From contig JBGVED010000015.1 of the NCBI GenBank assembly GCA_045119835.1, positions 1 through 64,000 on the forward strand: a stretch of 64,000 nucleotides of DNA, given 5' to 3'. The notes below the pieces were generated by a model that had not been told where the DNA came from, searched no databases, and saw only the letters and a program-made list of their open reading frames with translations. A program made the position numbers and the translations under genes. This document shows positions 15,969 to 25,200 of the stretch, one piece after another. This DNA comes from CALVUJ01 sp045119835 (GTDB taxonomy: Bacteria > Bacillota_I > Bacilli_A > RFN20 > DUOF01). The number at the start of each line of letters is the position of its first letter. Position 1 is the stretch's first letter.

Positions 15969-16002
15969 TTAATATTGATTTATTTAAACTAATATGTTAA
16001 TT
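15969..16002 (+). promoter_or_regulatory. Promoter of tyrS
   Basis: TTGATT (15975-15980), 17 bp, TAATTT (15998-16003) with an extended TG (15995-15996). A diverged direct repeat containing ATTTAAAC and ATA lies around 15953-16000. Confidence 0.5.
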
Positions 16003-16009
16003 TAATAAA

Positions 16010-16218
16010 AACGTTGATAGGAATAAGTAAACATTGATGTTTTATAGAGAGCTAGTGGTTGGTGGAAACTAGTAAACTAGATGTAGAAATACACCCTTGA
16101 GTTCTTTATGAAAAGTAAAGACGTTTAACTAGCGTTAATAGTGAATTAAGAGCATAGATAATTCTATGAATTAGGATGGTACCGCGTATATTTACGTTCC
16201 TAAATGGAACGTTTTTTT
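16010..16218 (+). promoter_or_regulatory. Tyrosyl T-box leader with terminator
   Basis: Classic T-box features appear in order: GGAATAAGTAAAC near 16019, the GGTTGGTG stem I bulge (about 16057-16064), a specifier loop containing TAC (Tyr) followed by A within GAAATACACCC, the T-box AGGATGGTACCGCG (16173-16186), and a terminator ACGTTCC (16194-16200)/GGAACGT (16206-16212) with a T run. Uncharged tRNA-Tyr would pair through its anticodon and CCA end, favour the antiterminator and allow tyrS transcription. The specifier assignment agrees with the downstream gene. Confidence 0.92.
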
Positions 16219-16240
16219 ATTGTTTAAAGGGGGAAAATAT

Positions 16241-17464
16241 ATGGGAATTTATGAAGAGTTAGTTGCAAGAGGTTTAATTGCACAAGTTACAGATGAAGAA
16301 AAGGTTAGAGAGTTAATTAATAATGGTAAAGCTACTTTTTACATTGGTTTTGATCCTACAGCAGATAGTTTGCATGTCGGACATTTTATGGCTTTGTGCC
16401 TAATGAAAAGACTACAAATGGCGGGGAATAAACCTATAGCATTAGTGGGTGGAGGAACCGCAATGATTGGTGATCCTTCTGGAAGAACTGATATGAGGAA
16501 AATGCTTACTAAAGAAGACATAGATCATAATATTGAGTGCTTCAAAGTTCAAATGAGTAAGTTTATTGATTTTAGTGATGGAAAGGCTTTATTACTTAAT
16601 AATGCTGATTGGCTAACAAATTTAAATTATATAGATGTTTTAAGAGAAGTTGGAGCATGCTTTTCAGTTAATAAAATGCTTTCTGCAGAGTGTTATAAAC
16701 AGAGAATGGAAAGAGGATTATCATTTCTAGAATTTAACTATATGATTATGCAATCATATGATTTTTATTACTTATTTAAAAAGTACAACTGTAATTTAGA
16801 GTTTGGCGGAGATGACCAATGGTCCAATATGCTTGGTGGTACTGAACTTATAAGAAAAAAATTGGCTAAAGATGCAGAAGCTATGACTATTAATTTATTG
16901 TTAAAGAGTGATGGTACAAAGATGGGTAAAACAGCAGGTGGGGCAGTTTGGCTAGATGCAAACAAAACGAGTCCATTTGATTTTTATCAATATTGGAGAA
17001 ATGTTGATGATGGAGATGTTTTAAAATGCATCAAAATGCTTACATTTGTTCCTCTTGAAGAAATTGCTAAAATGGAATTATGGCAAGGAGAAGAGTTGAA
17101 TAAAGCAAAAGAAATATTAGCTTACGAATTAACTAGTTTGGTCCATGGTAAAGAAGAGGCAGAAAAAGCCAAAGAAGCTGCTAAAGCTTTATTTAGTGGA
17201 GGAGTTAACTTAGATAATGTTCCAGAAGCTACAATTTTAACTGAAGAATTATCATCTGGAATTAATGTTATGGATTTAACTGTTAAAACTAATTTCATTC
17301 CTTCAAAATCAGAAGCAAGAAGATTGATTCAACAAGGTGGTTTATGCATAAATGATCAAAAGATTATTGATATAAATTATCTAGTTAAGAAAGATGATTT
17401 TAAAGATGGTTACATCTTGGCGAAAAAAGGCAAAAAGAATTTCTTAAAAATTATATTAAAATAA
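16241..17464 (+). CDS. tyrS: Tyrosyl-tRNA synthetase
   Basis: Charges tRNA-Tyr with tyrosine. Start ATG 16241 lies behind AAAGGGGG; a longer frame from 16220 has no RBS. 407 aa. Class I catalytic core: HIGH-type motif HVGHFM (about 44-49), tyrosine-binding region with DDQWSNM, and the KMSKS-equivalent KMGKT at about 227-231. The C-terminal S4 RNA-binding domain (SEARRLIQQGGLCIND) is present. Regulated by the T-box immediately upstream. A terminator (17463-17482) follows. As I recall, in Bacillus tyrS lies next to rpsD; here about 8 kb of accessory operon intervenes. Confidence 0.96.
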   Translation: MGIYEELVARGLIAQVTDEEKVRELINNGKATFYIGFDPTADSLHVGHFMALCLMKRLQMAGNKPIALVGGGTAMIGDPSGRTDMRKMLTKEDIDHNIECFKVQMSKFIDFSDGKALLLNNADWLTNLNYIDVLREVGACFSVNKMLSAECYKQRMERGLSFLEFNYMIMQSYDFYYLFKKYNCNLEFGGDDQWSNMLGGTELIRKKLAKDAEAMTINLLLKSDGTKMGKTAGGAVWLDANKTSPFDFYQYWRNVDDGDVLKCIKMLTFVPLEEIAKMELWQGEELNKAKEILAYELTSLVHGKEEAEKAKEAAKALFSGGVNLDNVPEATILTEELSSGINVMDLTVKTNFIPSKSEARRLIQQGGLCINDQKIIDINYLVKKDDFKDGYILAKKGKKNFLKIILK

Positions 17465-17484
17465 GGCTTAAAAGGCCTTTTTTT
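17463..17484 (+). terminator. Terminator after tyrS
   Basis: AAGGC (17463-17467) pairs with GCCTT (17475-17479), followed by a T run; the stem is short. Confidence 0.6.
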
Positions 17485-17534
17485 GTTGCGATATTTGTTT
17501 TTTTTCTCATTTGCTACACAAAGATTTTATTTTT

Positions 17535-17543
17535 TGATAAAAT
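17535..17543 (+). promoter_or_regulatory. Extended -10 promoter of the envelope operon
   Basis: TG-A-TAAAAT (17535-17543) with a weak -35 (TACACA, 17515-17520, 17-bp spacing). Confidence 0.45.
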
Positions 17544-17564
17544 AAAAACAAGGAAGGGATTTAG

Positions 17565-17948
17565 ATGATGACTAATTTTAATAGCAAGATGTTTGTGTTA
17601 AAAAATCTTAGCCAATGGTTGGTTGTTTTTCTTGCGTATGTTTTGTTATCTGGGAATTCTCTTTTGCTTATAAATAGTATGGATGTTGTGCCACAGGTCA
17701 ATGTTCGTGAAGTGATATGGTTTTTTATGGGGCAATCATTTAATTTTGCTTTTTTCGGAATGAGTTTTGCCTTTTTGTGCGTTTCTCTTTTTAATGCTTT
17801 TGTTGAAAAATATAGTGCTTTTTATGGATTAACTATTGGAAATGAACTTTTTAAAAAAGATTCAGTAAGAGAAATCTTTTTTTGTCAAATTCTAGATTTT
17901 TCCAATCCTTTTTTGCGTTCGTCTAAAACTAAGGGTTTAAGAGAATAA
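17565..17948 (+). CDS. Small membrane protein opening the envelope operon, 127 aa
   Basis: Unknown family. Two long hydrophobic segments (about residues 16-36 and 52-75) flank a short loop with NSMDVVPQVNVRE, and the C-terminal 50 residues are mildly polar and likely cytosolic. AAGGAAGGGAT precedes tandem ATGs at 17565/17568. It is followed after 47 nt by the membrane-ABC fusion gene on the same strand and shares its upstream extended -10 promoter, so it is probably part of the same operon and may act as an accessory subunit of the ABC system (inference). Confidence 0.6.
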   Translation: MMTNFNSKMFVLKNLSQWLVVFLAYVLLSGNSLLLINSMDVVPQVNVREVIWFFMGQSFNFAFFGMSFAFLCVSLFNAFVEKYSAFYGLTIGNELFKKDSVREIFFCQILDFSNPFLRSSKTKGLRE

Positions 17949-17995
17949 TAATTGTATAGTTTTTAAATAAATTTTTAGAAGGGAAGTGCATTTTT

Positions 17996-20200
17996 GTGAT
18001 GTTATATTATGTGCTAATTCCTTTTATGAGTATTTTAGGAGCTATAGTTTTATTTTTGGCATTAAATAAATTTTCAAACAAAAAAGAGTTAATACTAAAA
18101 GTTATTTCTGTGATTTTGTTTGTTGTTATGTTAATTAGGTATTTAATTGGTGAACCAAATATTGCTTCTGTTAGAGGATTAAATATGTATTCTCCATTTG
18201 GAGCGGATATGATTTCTACAATTATAGGATTAATCTTACCATGGTTTACATATGCAACTATTATGGTTGTTGTCTTAAATTCGTTTTTCAAAATTAACAA
18301 TTTGAAAAATATGCTTAAGTTTTTTGGGTTGCCAGTGTTATTGCTAGACATAATATTCTTTAAAATATATAGTGTTTCTATATCAAATAACGCTTTTAAT
18401 GGAGTTGATATCAGAACTTTGTTGTGCAGTATTGAGATTTTTGTTTCTATATCGTATATCTGTGCATTGTTTGTTAGAAAAGACTATTTTAAAGTTAATA
18501 ATAAAGAAATTAAAACGTTGTTAATTACAATTGCTCCTATATTGCTAGCAATAATGCCTAGTTACACTCTTCAGGGATTAGTCGGTTTCAAATTTACAAC
18601 TAATATTAGTTCAAAGGGGTTTACTCCAGGACATAGAACATTACTTTATTGTAGTGTTATCATACCAATTCTTATTTATTCTTTTTTAAGAGATAGAAGT
18701 GAAGAAGTTAAAAGGTTTTCTATGATATACCTTAGTCTCTCTACTTTGTGGACGTTTATGGTTAGGTTTGGTTTTCCAGAATTGTTTGATTCACCAATAT
18801 CGTGGCCTATTCACTTGTGTAATACCGCAATGTATATAATACCATTGTGCTTAATATTTAAGATGAACAGATTATTTTATTTTACATTTTTCATAAATGT
18901 AATGGGTGCATTTTTAGCAATGGCTATGCCAAATACTGATGATGCTGCTAATATTCTATCTACAAGCAATTATATATTTTGGATTAATCATTTCTGCGCG
19001 TTTTTTATGCCAGTATTACTAGTTGCTTTAAAACAATTTGAAAGGCCAAAAGGTAAACAATTCTTATATTCAATGATATCATTTGCTGTCTATTTTGTAT
19101 TTATATTAATTATTAATGCATGGTTTAGTAATTATGGTAGCGTTGATTTCTTCTTTTTAAATAGTGATTTTATAGTAGATAAGTTAGGAAAATGGGCAGA
19201 AGATACTAGAAATCTTACATGGAGTTTTGAGGTTAATGGATTAACACTTACTTTTTACCCTATTTATCAATCTTTATTCTTCGTGGTATATGTTTTTATC
19301 GCATTAGCGATGTGGTTTGTATATGAACAATTATTTCAAATGTGGGATTTATCCGAGGATAGAAGAAGTAGAGAGAAAACATATAAAAAACTAAAAAAAG
19401 AATTTAAAATATTTATTGGTAAAAATGATGGAGGTGAAATTATGGAACAAGATTTGAAGCCTTGTTTAGAACTTAAAAATTTTTCTAAAAGATATGGAAG
19501 AAATAAACACTATTCGGTAAAAGATGTTTCCTTGAAAGTAGAAGGTGGAATGATATTTGGCTTCTTGGGACATAATGGAGCAGGAAAATCTACGATTATT
19601 AAAAGTGTTGTAGGAATTCAAAAAATAACTAGTGGAAACATTGAAGTGTGTGGATACGATGTTGAAAAACAACCTGTTGAAGCTAAAAGACAAATTGGCT
19701 TTGTTCCTGATCATTATGCATTGTATGAAAATTTAACAGGAAGAGAATATATTAACTATATTGCTGATTTATATGGGGCTAGCAAAGAAGATAGAGATGT
19801 GAGAATTGAAAAATATTTGAATAATTTTGAGCTAAATGAAGCTTTTGACAATCAAATGAAAACATATTCTCATGGTATGAAACAAAAAATCACTATTATG
19901 TCAGCGTTGGTTCATAATCCTAAAGTTTGGATTCTAGATGAGCCATTAACAGGTCTTGATCCAAATAGCATATTTCAAGTAAAAGAATGTATGAAGGAAC
20001 ACGCAAAAGAAGGAAATATAGTTTTCTTTTCATCGCACATTATTGATGTAGTGGAAAGAATATGCGATAAGATTGCTATTATTAAAAAAGGAAAACTTCA
20101 ATGTGTTGCAGATGTAAAAGAACTTGAAAAGAAAAATATCAGATTGGAAGATTTCTATTTACAAACAAATCAAAGTAAAAAAACAGAAAAAGGTGATTAA
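17996..20200 (+). CDS. Fusion of YwaF/TMEM164-like membrane domain and ABC ATPase
   Basis: One uninterrupted 734-codon frame. Residues 1-475 form about 11-12 membrane helices; the second half (SWPIHLCNTAMYIIPL, YIFWINHFCAFFMP, then NAWFSNYGSVDFFFLNSDF) matches the YwaF/TIGR02206 family related to TMEM164, where, as I recall, a Cys and a His are catalytic in acyl transfer; both are present. Residues 490-720 are a complete ABC ATPase: Walker A GHNGAGKST, signature YSHGMKQK, Walker B VWILDEPLTGLD and H-loop SSH. Within the frame, at 19442, is a strong internal RBS and ATG. Start GTG 17996 or ATG 17999 behind AGAAGGGAAG. The permease gene follows after one base. A lipid-linked role for the ABC system is my inference. 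Confidence 0.8.
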   Translation: MMLYYVLIPFMSILGAIVLFLALNKFSNKKELILKVISVILFVVMLIRYLIGEPNIASVRGLNMYSPFGADMISTIIGLILPWFTYATIMVVVLNSFFKINNLKNMLKFFGLPVLLLDIIFFKIYSVSISNNAFNGVDIRTLLCSIEIFVSISYICALFVRKDYFKVNNKEIKTLLITIAPILLAIMPSYTLQGLVGFKFTTNISSKGFTPGHRTLLYCSVIIPILIYSFLRDRSEEVKRFSMIYLSLSTLWTFMVRFGFPELFDSPISWPIHLCNTAMYIIPLCLIFKMNRLFYFTFFINVMGAFLAMAMPNTDDAANILSTSNYIFWINHFCAFFMPVLLVALKQFERPKGKQFLYSMISFAVYFVFILIINAWFSNYGSVDFFFLNSDFIVDKLGKWAEDTRNLTWSFEVNGLTLTFYPIYQSLFFVVYVFIALAMWFVYEQLFQMWDLSEDRRSREKTYKKLKKEFKIFIGKNDGGEIMEQDLKPCLELKNFSKRYGRNKHYSVKDVSLKVEGGMIFGFLGHNGAGKSTIIKSVVGIQKITSGNIEVCGYDVEKQPVEAKRQIGFVPDHYALYENLTGREYINYIADLYGASKEDRDVRIEKYLNNFELNEAFDNQMKTYSHGMKQKITIMSALVHNPKVWILDEPLTGLDPNSIFQVKECMKEHAKEGNIVFFSSHIIDVVERICDKIAIIKKGKLQCVADVKELEKKNIRLEDFYLQTNQSKKTEKGD
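19442..20200 (+). CDS. Possible separate ABC ATPase product from an internal start
   Basis: ATG 19442, codon 483 of the fusion frame, is preceded by GGAGGTGA at 19430-19437 with 4-nt spacing, an RBS as good as any in the window. It would give a free 252-aa ATPase starting MEQDLKPCLELKNFSKRYG, exactly where normal ABC ATPases begin. The simplest reading is that two ancestral genes lost the stop codon between them while the internal initiation site was kept, so both a fusion and a free ATPase may be made. This is the same reading frame as the previous entry, not an extra gene. Confidence 0.55.
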   Translation: MEQDLKPCLELKNFSKRYGRNKHYSVKDVSLKVEGGMIFGFLGHNGAGKSTIIKSVVGIQKITSGNIEVCGYDVEKQPVEAKRQIGFVPDHYALYENLTGREYINYIADLYGASKEDRDVRIEKYLNNFELNEAFDNQMKTYSHGMKQKITIMSALVHNPKVWILDEPLTGLDPNSIFQVKECMKEHAKEGNIVFFSSHIIDVVERICDKIAIIKKGKLQCVADVKELEKKNIRLEDFYLQTNQSKKTEKGD

Positions 20201-20201
20201 T

Positions 20202-21857
20202 ATGGATAGTATAAAAGTATTAGTCGCTATGCAACTTAAAGAAAAATTAAATTTAAAAGGAAAAATTTTAGGACGCAAAAATATTTTATTTAAAACTATA
20301 TTTTCTATTTTAAAGTTTGCTCTTGTTGTAGCACTTTGTTATTTAGTTTTATTTCTTTGTGAATTTCTTAATTTGTTTTCATTAGTTAGTTATGTTCCAA
20401 CAAGTGTTATCACAGTAATATTTACAATTATGGTTTTGCTTCAAACTATAGCAGTAACTTGGTCATTGACAAAAAGTATGTATTATTCTAAGGATAATCC
20501 AATATTATTAGTTTTACCTTGCAAACATACATATGTGTACTTATCAAAACTTGTAGTATTTTATTTGTATGAATTAATAAGGAATTTTTCGTTTATGATT
20601 CCTTTGTTCGTTTCCTATGGAATTATCTGCTCGTTCCCAATAGTATATTATCCGTGGCTGATATTTTGCTTTGTGTTTATATCAATGATTCCTGTTTTAG
20701 TAGGAGCTATACTATCAATTCCTGTTATGTGGTTTTACAACTTTTTTAGAAACTATAAAAGGTTACAATTTACATGTTTGTTACTTTTAATTGGATTGGT
20801 TACTTTAAGCGTTGTTAAGATAATTGGATTGATACCCGCTAATATTGATTTAGTCGCTACTTGGAGAATTACTTATTGGGAAATACAGGATTTATTAACG
20901 AAATTTATAAAGGATTTTTCTATTTTTCATAGTGTAGTTACAATGATGGTTGGAAAAATGGATAATCTTGAATTGATTTTGTTTGCCGGTAATGACTTTT
21001 TAACATTAGGTTTAATTATACTTTCAGTAATAGTATTATTCTTACTAGGCTTCATAACCGTTCGACCTTTGTTCTATGCAATGGCAAGTAAGCCATTTGA
21101 ATATACAAAGAAAAAACATAAAATTAAGAAAAACAAAGAACATGGTAAAATTTGTTCAATATTGAGAACAGAAACCTTATTAACTTTTAGAAACTCTGAT
21201 AGGGTATTTACTAATATTGGATTATTGATATCAATGCCCATATTGATATTCTTCTTAAATAAGATTTTTTCTGCGATGGATACTAGATTGCTTGGCAATA
21301 ATTTGACAATTGCTTTCAATATATTGATAATTCTATTAATATCACTTTCAAGTAATGCGTATGCAGCAAGCGTTTTTTCAAAAGATGGAAAGAGTAGTTA
21401 TTTAATAAAAGTACAGCCTTACAAAGAGCAACCATTATTGTTATCAAAATTGGTTATAAACACAATGTTTATGATGCTTGCATTTATATCAACGTTAGTG
21501 GTGTTAATTGAATTTTCTAATTTAGGAGCAACTAAATCAGTTATTATTATATTAGCGTGTATATTTATATATTTTGCACACCTTTTTTATAGCGCTGAGC
21601 TAGATATAATGAATCCTAAAGTAGAATTATACGAAACAATTAATGAAAACATAAACAATCCCAATGAAACAAAATCTACAATAATAGCATTTTTATCATC
21701 GTTTCTTGTGTTTGGGGTTCTATTGTTTTTGTTAATGGAAAATAGTGGAATAAATACATATTTGAAAATAATGATAATTGGATTTATATTTATGATATTT
21801 CGCTTGTACATGTTAGTAAATAAAATAAAACTATATTATAGGGAGAATGATGTATGA
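20202..21857 (+). CDS. ABC-2-type transporter permease
   Basis: 551 aa from ATG 20202 (AAAAGGTGAT site, one base after the stop of the fusion gene). It has two clusters of six or so hydrophobic helices, about residues 30-300 and 365-545, separated by a cytosolic stretch rich in Lys/His (YTKKKHKIKKNKEHGK). The overall plan resembles large permeases of ABC-2-type exporters working with a soluble ATPase of the BcrA/CcmA class, which is the ATPase type fused upstream. An internal repeat of the two halves is suggested by similar helix patterns. Its stop overlaps the next gene (ATGA). Substrate unknown; the lipoproteins that follow suggest an envelope role. Confidence 0.75.
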   Translation: MDSIKVLVAMQLKEKLNLKGKILGRKNILFKTIFSILKFALVVALCYLVLFLCEFLNLFSLVSYVPTSVITVIFTIMVLLQTIAVTWSLTKSMYYSKDNPILLVLPCKHTYVYLSKLVVFYLYELIRNFSFMIPLFVSYGIICSFPIVYYPWLIFCFVFISMIPVLVGAILSIPVMWFYNFFRNYKRLQFTCLLLLIGLVTLSVVKIIGLIPANIDLVATWRITYWEIQDLLTKFIKDFSIFHSVVTMMVGKMDNLELILFAGNDFLTLGLIILSVIVLFLLGFITVRPLFYAMASKPFEYTKKKHKIKKNKEHGKICSILRTETLLTFRNSDRVFTNIGLLISMPILIFFLNKIFSAMDTRLLGNNLTIAFNILIILLISLSSNAYAASVFSKDGKSSYLIKVQPYKEQPLLLSKLVINTMFMMLAFISTLVVLIEFSNLGATKSVIIILACIFIYFAHLFYSAELDIMNPKVELYETINENINNPNETKSTIIAFLSSFLVFGVLLFLLMENSGINTYLKIMIIGFIFMIFRLYMLVNKIKLYYRENDV

Positions 21858-22246
21858 AGAAGTCTGTTATTATATTGATAGGTATAATTTACATAATGGC
21901 CATTGTAACAGTAAGTTTCTTTGGATTAAAAATAGGAGAGTTTGATTCTACAACATATGTAACTAATGTGGAATTTACAAACTCCAATATTGAAAAATTA
22001 AAAAATGGTGATAAAATTATATATGTCACATATAGCGAAAATGCAACTTTCCAGTTAGAATGGGAAGTTACTCCAAACGATGCAACACATAAAGAAGTAA
22101 ATATAATATATGATTCTGCAACTACAGTAGGAAGTGTTGATCAAAATGGATTAGTAACAATAAATTCTAAAGGTGTATTAAAAATAACCATAAGTTCTGT
22201 GGATGGAAGCGCAAAAAAAGATTCGCTAAAACTTATCATAATATAA
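21854..22246 (+). CDS. Membrane-anchored Ig-like (Big2-type) protein, 130 aa
   Basis: The start overlaps the permease stop by 4 nt (ATGA), so translation is coupled. The N-terminal helix (VIILIGIIYIMAIVTVSFFG, residues 5-24) is a signal anchor or uncleaved signal. The remaining 100 residues look like one bacterial Ig-like domain: TYVTNVEFTNSNIEKL, FQLEWEVTPNDATHKEV, then the characteristic GSVDQNGLVTINSKGVLKITIS strand pair of Big2 domains. It would face outside the membrane, next to the large lipoprotein encoded downstream. A binding or assembly role is likely from the fold but not proven. Confidence 0.7.
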   Translation: MKKSVIILIGIIYIMAIVTVSFFGLKIGEFDSTTYVTNVEFTNSNIEKLKNGDKIIYVTYSENATFQLEWEVTPNDATHKEVNIIYDSATTVGSVDQNGLVTINSKGVLKITISSVDGSAKKDSLKLIII

Positions 22247-22262
22247 AAAAGGAGTGAAAAAT

Positions 22263-25200
22263 ATGGTAAAAAAAATAACTAAAATATGTTCTTTATTGTT
22301 GACATGCTTTTTTATGCTGTTTGCAATATCTGCATGTGGAGATAAAGAAATAAGTAGTCTGGAAATTAAAACCGGAACTATGAAATACATATATGAAAAA
22401 GGTGAAACAGTATCCTTAGATGATTTAATTGTTATAGTTAAATATAATGACGATACTAAATTTGAAGTTCAATATGGAGATGAAAATTTAACTGTTGCTG
22501 GAATAACAACAGAAACAACAGGTAAAAAAGAAGTTACTATTACTTATCTAGATAAAAGCATAAAAATAGAAATAACAGTAGTAAACCCATCGCCAGGAAG
22601 TGTCGTAAAATCTACTATTGAAGCATTACCTGAAGTCAATTCAATTACATTAGAAAATAGAGCTGCGATTGTTGCCGCAAGAAATGCTTACAATGCATTA
22701 ACATCAGACACAGAAAGAACAAAAGTAACTAATTTAGCTAAACTTGTAGGAGCAGAAGAAAAAATTGCTCAATTAGATTTTGAGGCTTATAAAGTTTCCA
22801 AAAAAATTGAGTTAGCAAATTATAAGAATTTAAATAATTATAATTCTGCTAATAAATCAGTAATTCAAGGATATATAAATGAAGCAAATACTGCAATTAA
22901 TCAAGCTACAGATAAATCTAGTGTTGATAGTGCAGTTGCAATGGCAAAGAATAGCATTGATGCAGTAAAAGTTTTAGAAGTAACAAATGTAGAAGATTTG
23001 ATTGCTGCGCTACCTGAAGCTAGTGCAGTAGAATTAGAAAACAAAACAGCTATACAAGCAGCAAGAGCTGCTTATAATGCAATTTCTACTACAGCAAACA
23101 AAGCGCTAGTTTCTAATTATTCTAAGTTGATAGCAGCAGAAGATGCATTGGTGTTATTAATGGATTTTGAAGAATTAAAAGAAGAAAATAAAATATTATT
23201 AACAAATTATAAAATACAAACAAATTATAACTCTCAAAATTGGACAGTTATCCAAGAAATTATAGCAACTGCTCATTTAGCAATTGACCAAGCAACTACT
23301 CCAGCTGAAATAACTTCGATTGTAAATGAAGCATACAATGATATAGATGCAATAAAAGTAAAAGTTATTACTGATGTTGAAGAAGCGATAAGTAATTTGC
23401 CTGATCTTACAGCACTTACTATAGAAAATCACAAGGCCTTGGTTGAAAGCATTAGAGATTCGTATGAAGCTTTATCAGCAACAAACAAAGCGTTAGTATC
23501 TAACATTGCGACGTTAGAAGCATCAGAAGCAAAAATATTAGAATTGTATAAATTGGATGCAAAAGCAAAATTTGCTAAATATTTAAGCGACAACAATGTT
23601 GTAGAAGATAACTATAGTCCTAGTTCATGGGAAAATATTCCTGAATTAATTACGAATGCAAATAATGATATAGATGCAGCTACAACTATGGCTAGTGTAG
23701 ATGAAGTATTAAATCAAGCAAGAGAAAATATAGATAGAATTCCAAATAAAGATGAAGAAGAATATTACATAGTTACAGGATGGGAGACCCCTAAATCAAT
23801 TGATGATAGAACAGCAAATTTAGCTGTTGATGCAGATTTAGAATCTGGATTCAAAGATAAAGATAATATGTATGTTGTTGGTGACGATAATCCATTTGTA
23901 TTCTTGCCAGATATTACAGCTTTAAACAAAAATAATCAAGTTGTTGATGAAGTTATAACAGAATATAGAACAATAACCAAAGTTTATATGAGCGAGACAC
24001 CTGTTGAAACGTTTACAAATGATCATTTATTAAGTGGTTCTGAACTAACAAATTATGTTGACGTTAGTGAATTTACATTTAGTTTTGATTTCACTGAAAA
24101 TGCAATAGGTAAATATTTTAAAATTGAAGTTTTGCCTTATTACAATACGTTAAATTTAACAGCTCAATCATTGTCATTTAAAGTGGTAGATGGATACAAT
24201 GTTACAAATGCAAAGGAATTAGGTGTAATGCACAATTACGATAGAGATGGTGGAGTATTTGTTGCAGCATGGGACGAATTCTTAAATAATAATGGAATTT
24301 ACAATCCAACCACAATAAGTGGAATCGTCATTCACAACAATATTAATGTTCAAGATAAAGACATTCCTTCAGCCTACTTTGATGTAAATGGTAAATTGAT
24401 AGATTATGCAGATATCTATTATCACTCAGTTCCATCAGGAAGTGAATTTAACTTCTATGGAAACTATTTTACAATAGATGCGGAAAATGTATCATATGTT
24501 GATTTAAATACTGCACTTGATAATGTATCTCATTCATTATTGTTTAAAATAAACAATGGTACTTGTAGGCCACGTGAAGACTGCGCAATGGCAGAAAATA
24601 CATACGCAAACTTCTATGATGTTTCATTAAAAGGAAATGCTAATAAATCTACAAATAACAATGGATTTGCAGGATTAATAATGGGTAAATTCTCAACACT
24701 AGAGACAAAATTAGAAAATGTATTAATAAGATGTTTCTATATTAACATATTTGCAGGATCTGATGATGAAACAGTAGGTGTACTTAATATTAATAAAGTT
24801 AAAGCATACGATGCATTCAATAATAATTTATTTGTATGGGGAGGACATACAATTAATATTACAGATAGTGAGATGAAAAGATGTGGTGGACCGGCTATAA
24901 TAGCACAACACATAGACCCAGATAAAAACATAACAACAATACCTAAGTTAAATATTAGCCAAAGTAATATAGAAGCTTATGTAGCTGGTAATGAAAACTG
25001 GTTTAGTTATTTACAATTAACTACATTAGCAGGTGTAATAAAAGCATTAGATGCTTCACTTTATGATAACACAGACTCTACAGGATTTGTTGGACAAGCT
25101 GGAACAACAGCTTCAGATGGATTAACTTCTGTACAAGATAAAATGAATGTAGTAGCAGTTATAATGAGTAATAGTATGGGACAAAGTTCTGCAATAGAAA

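Noticed and set aside
19442..20200. A second, independent ATPase gene
   Set aside because: It is the same frame as the fusion; I list it only as a possible extra product.
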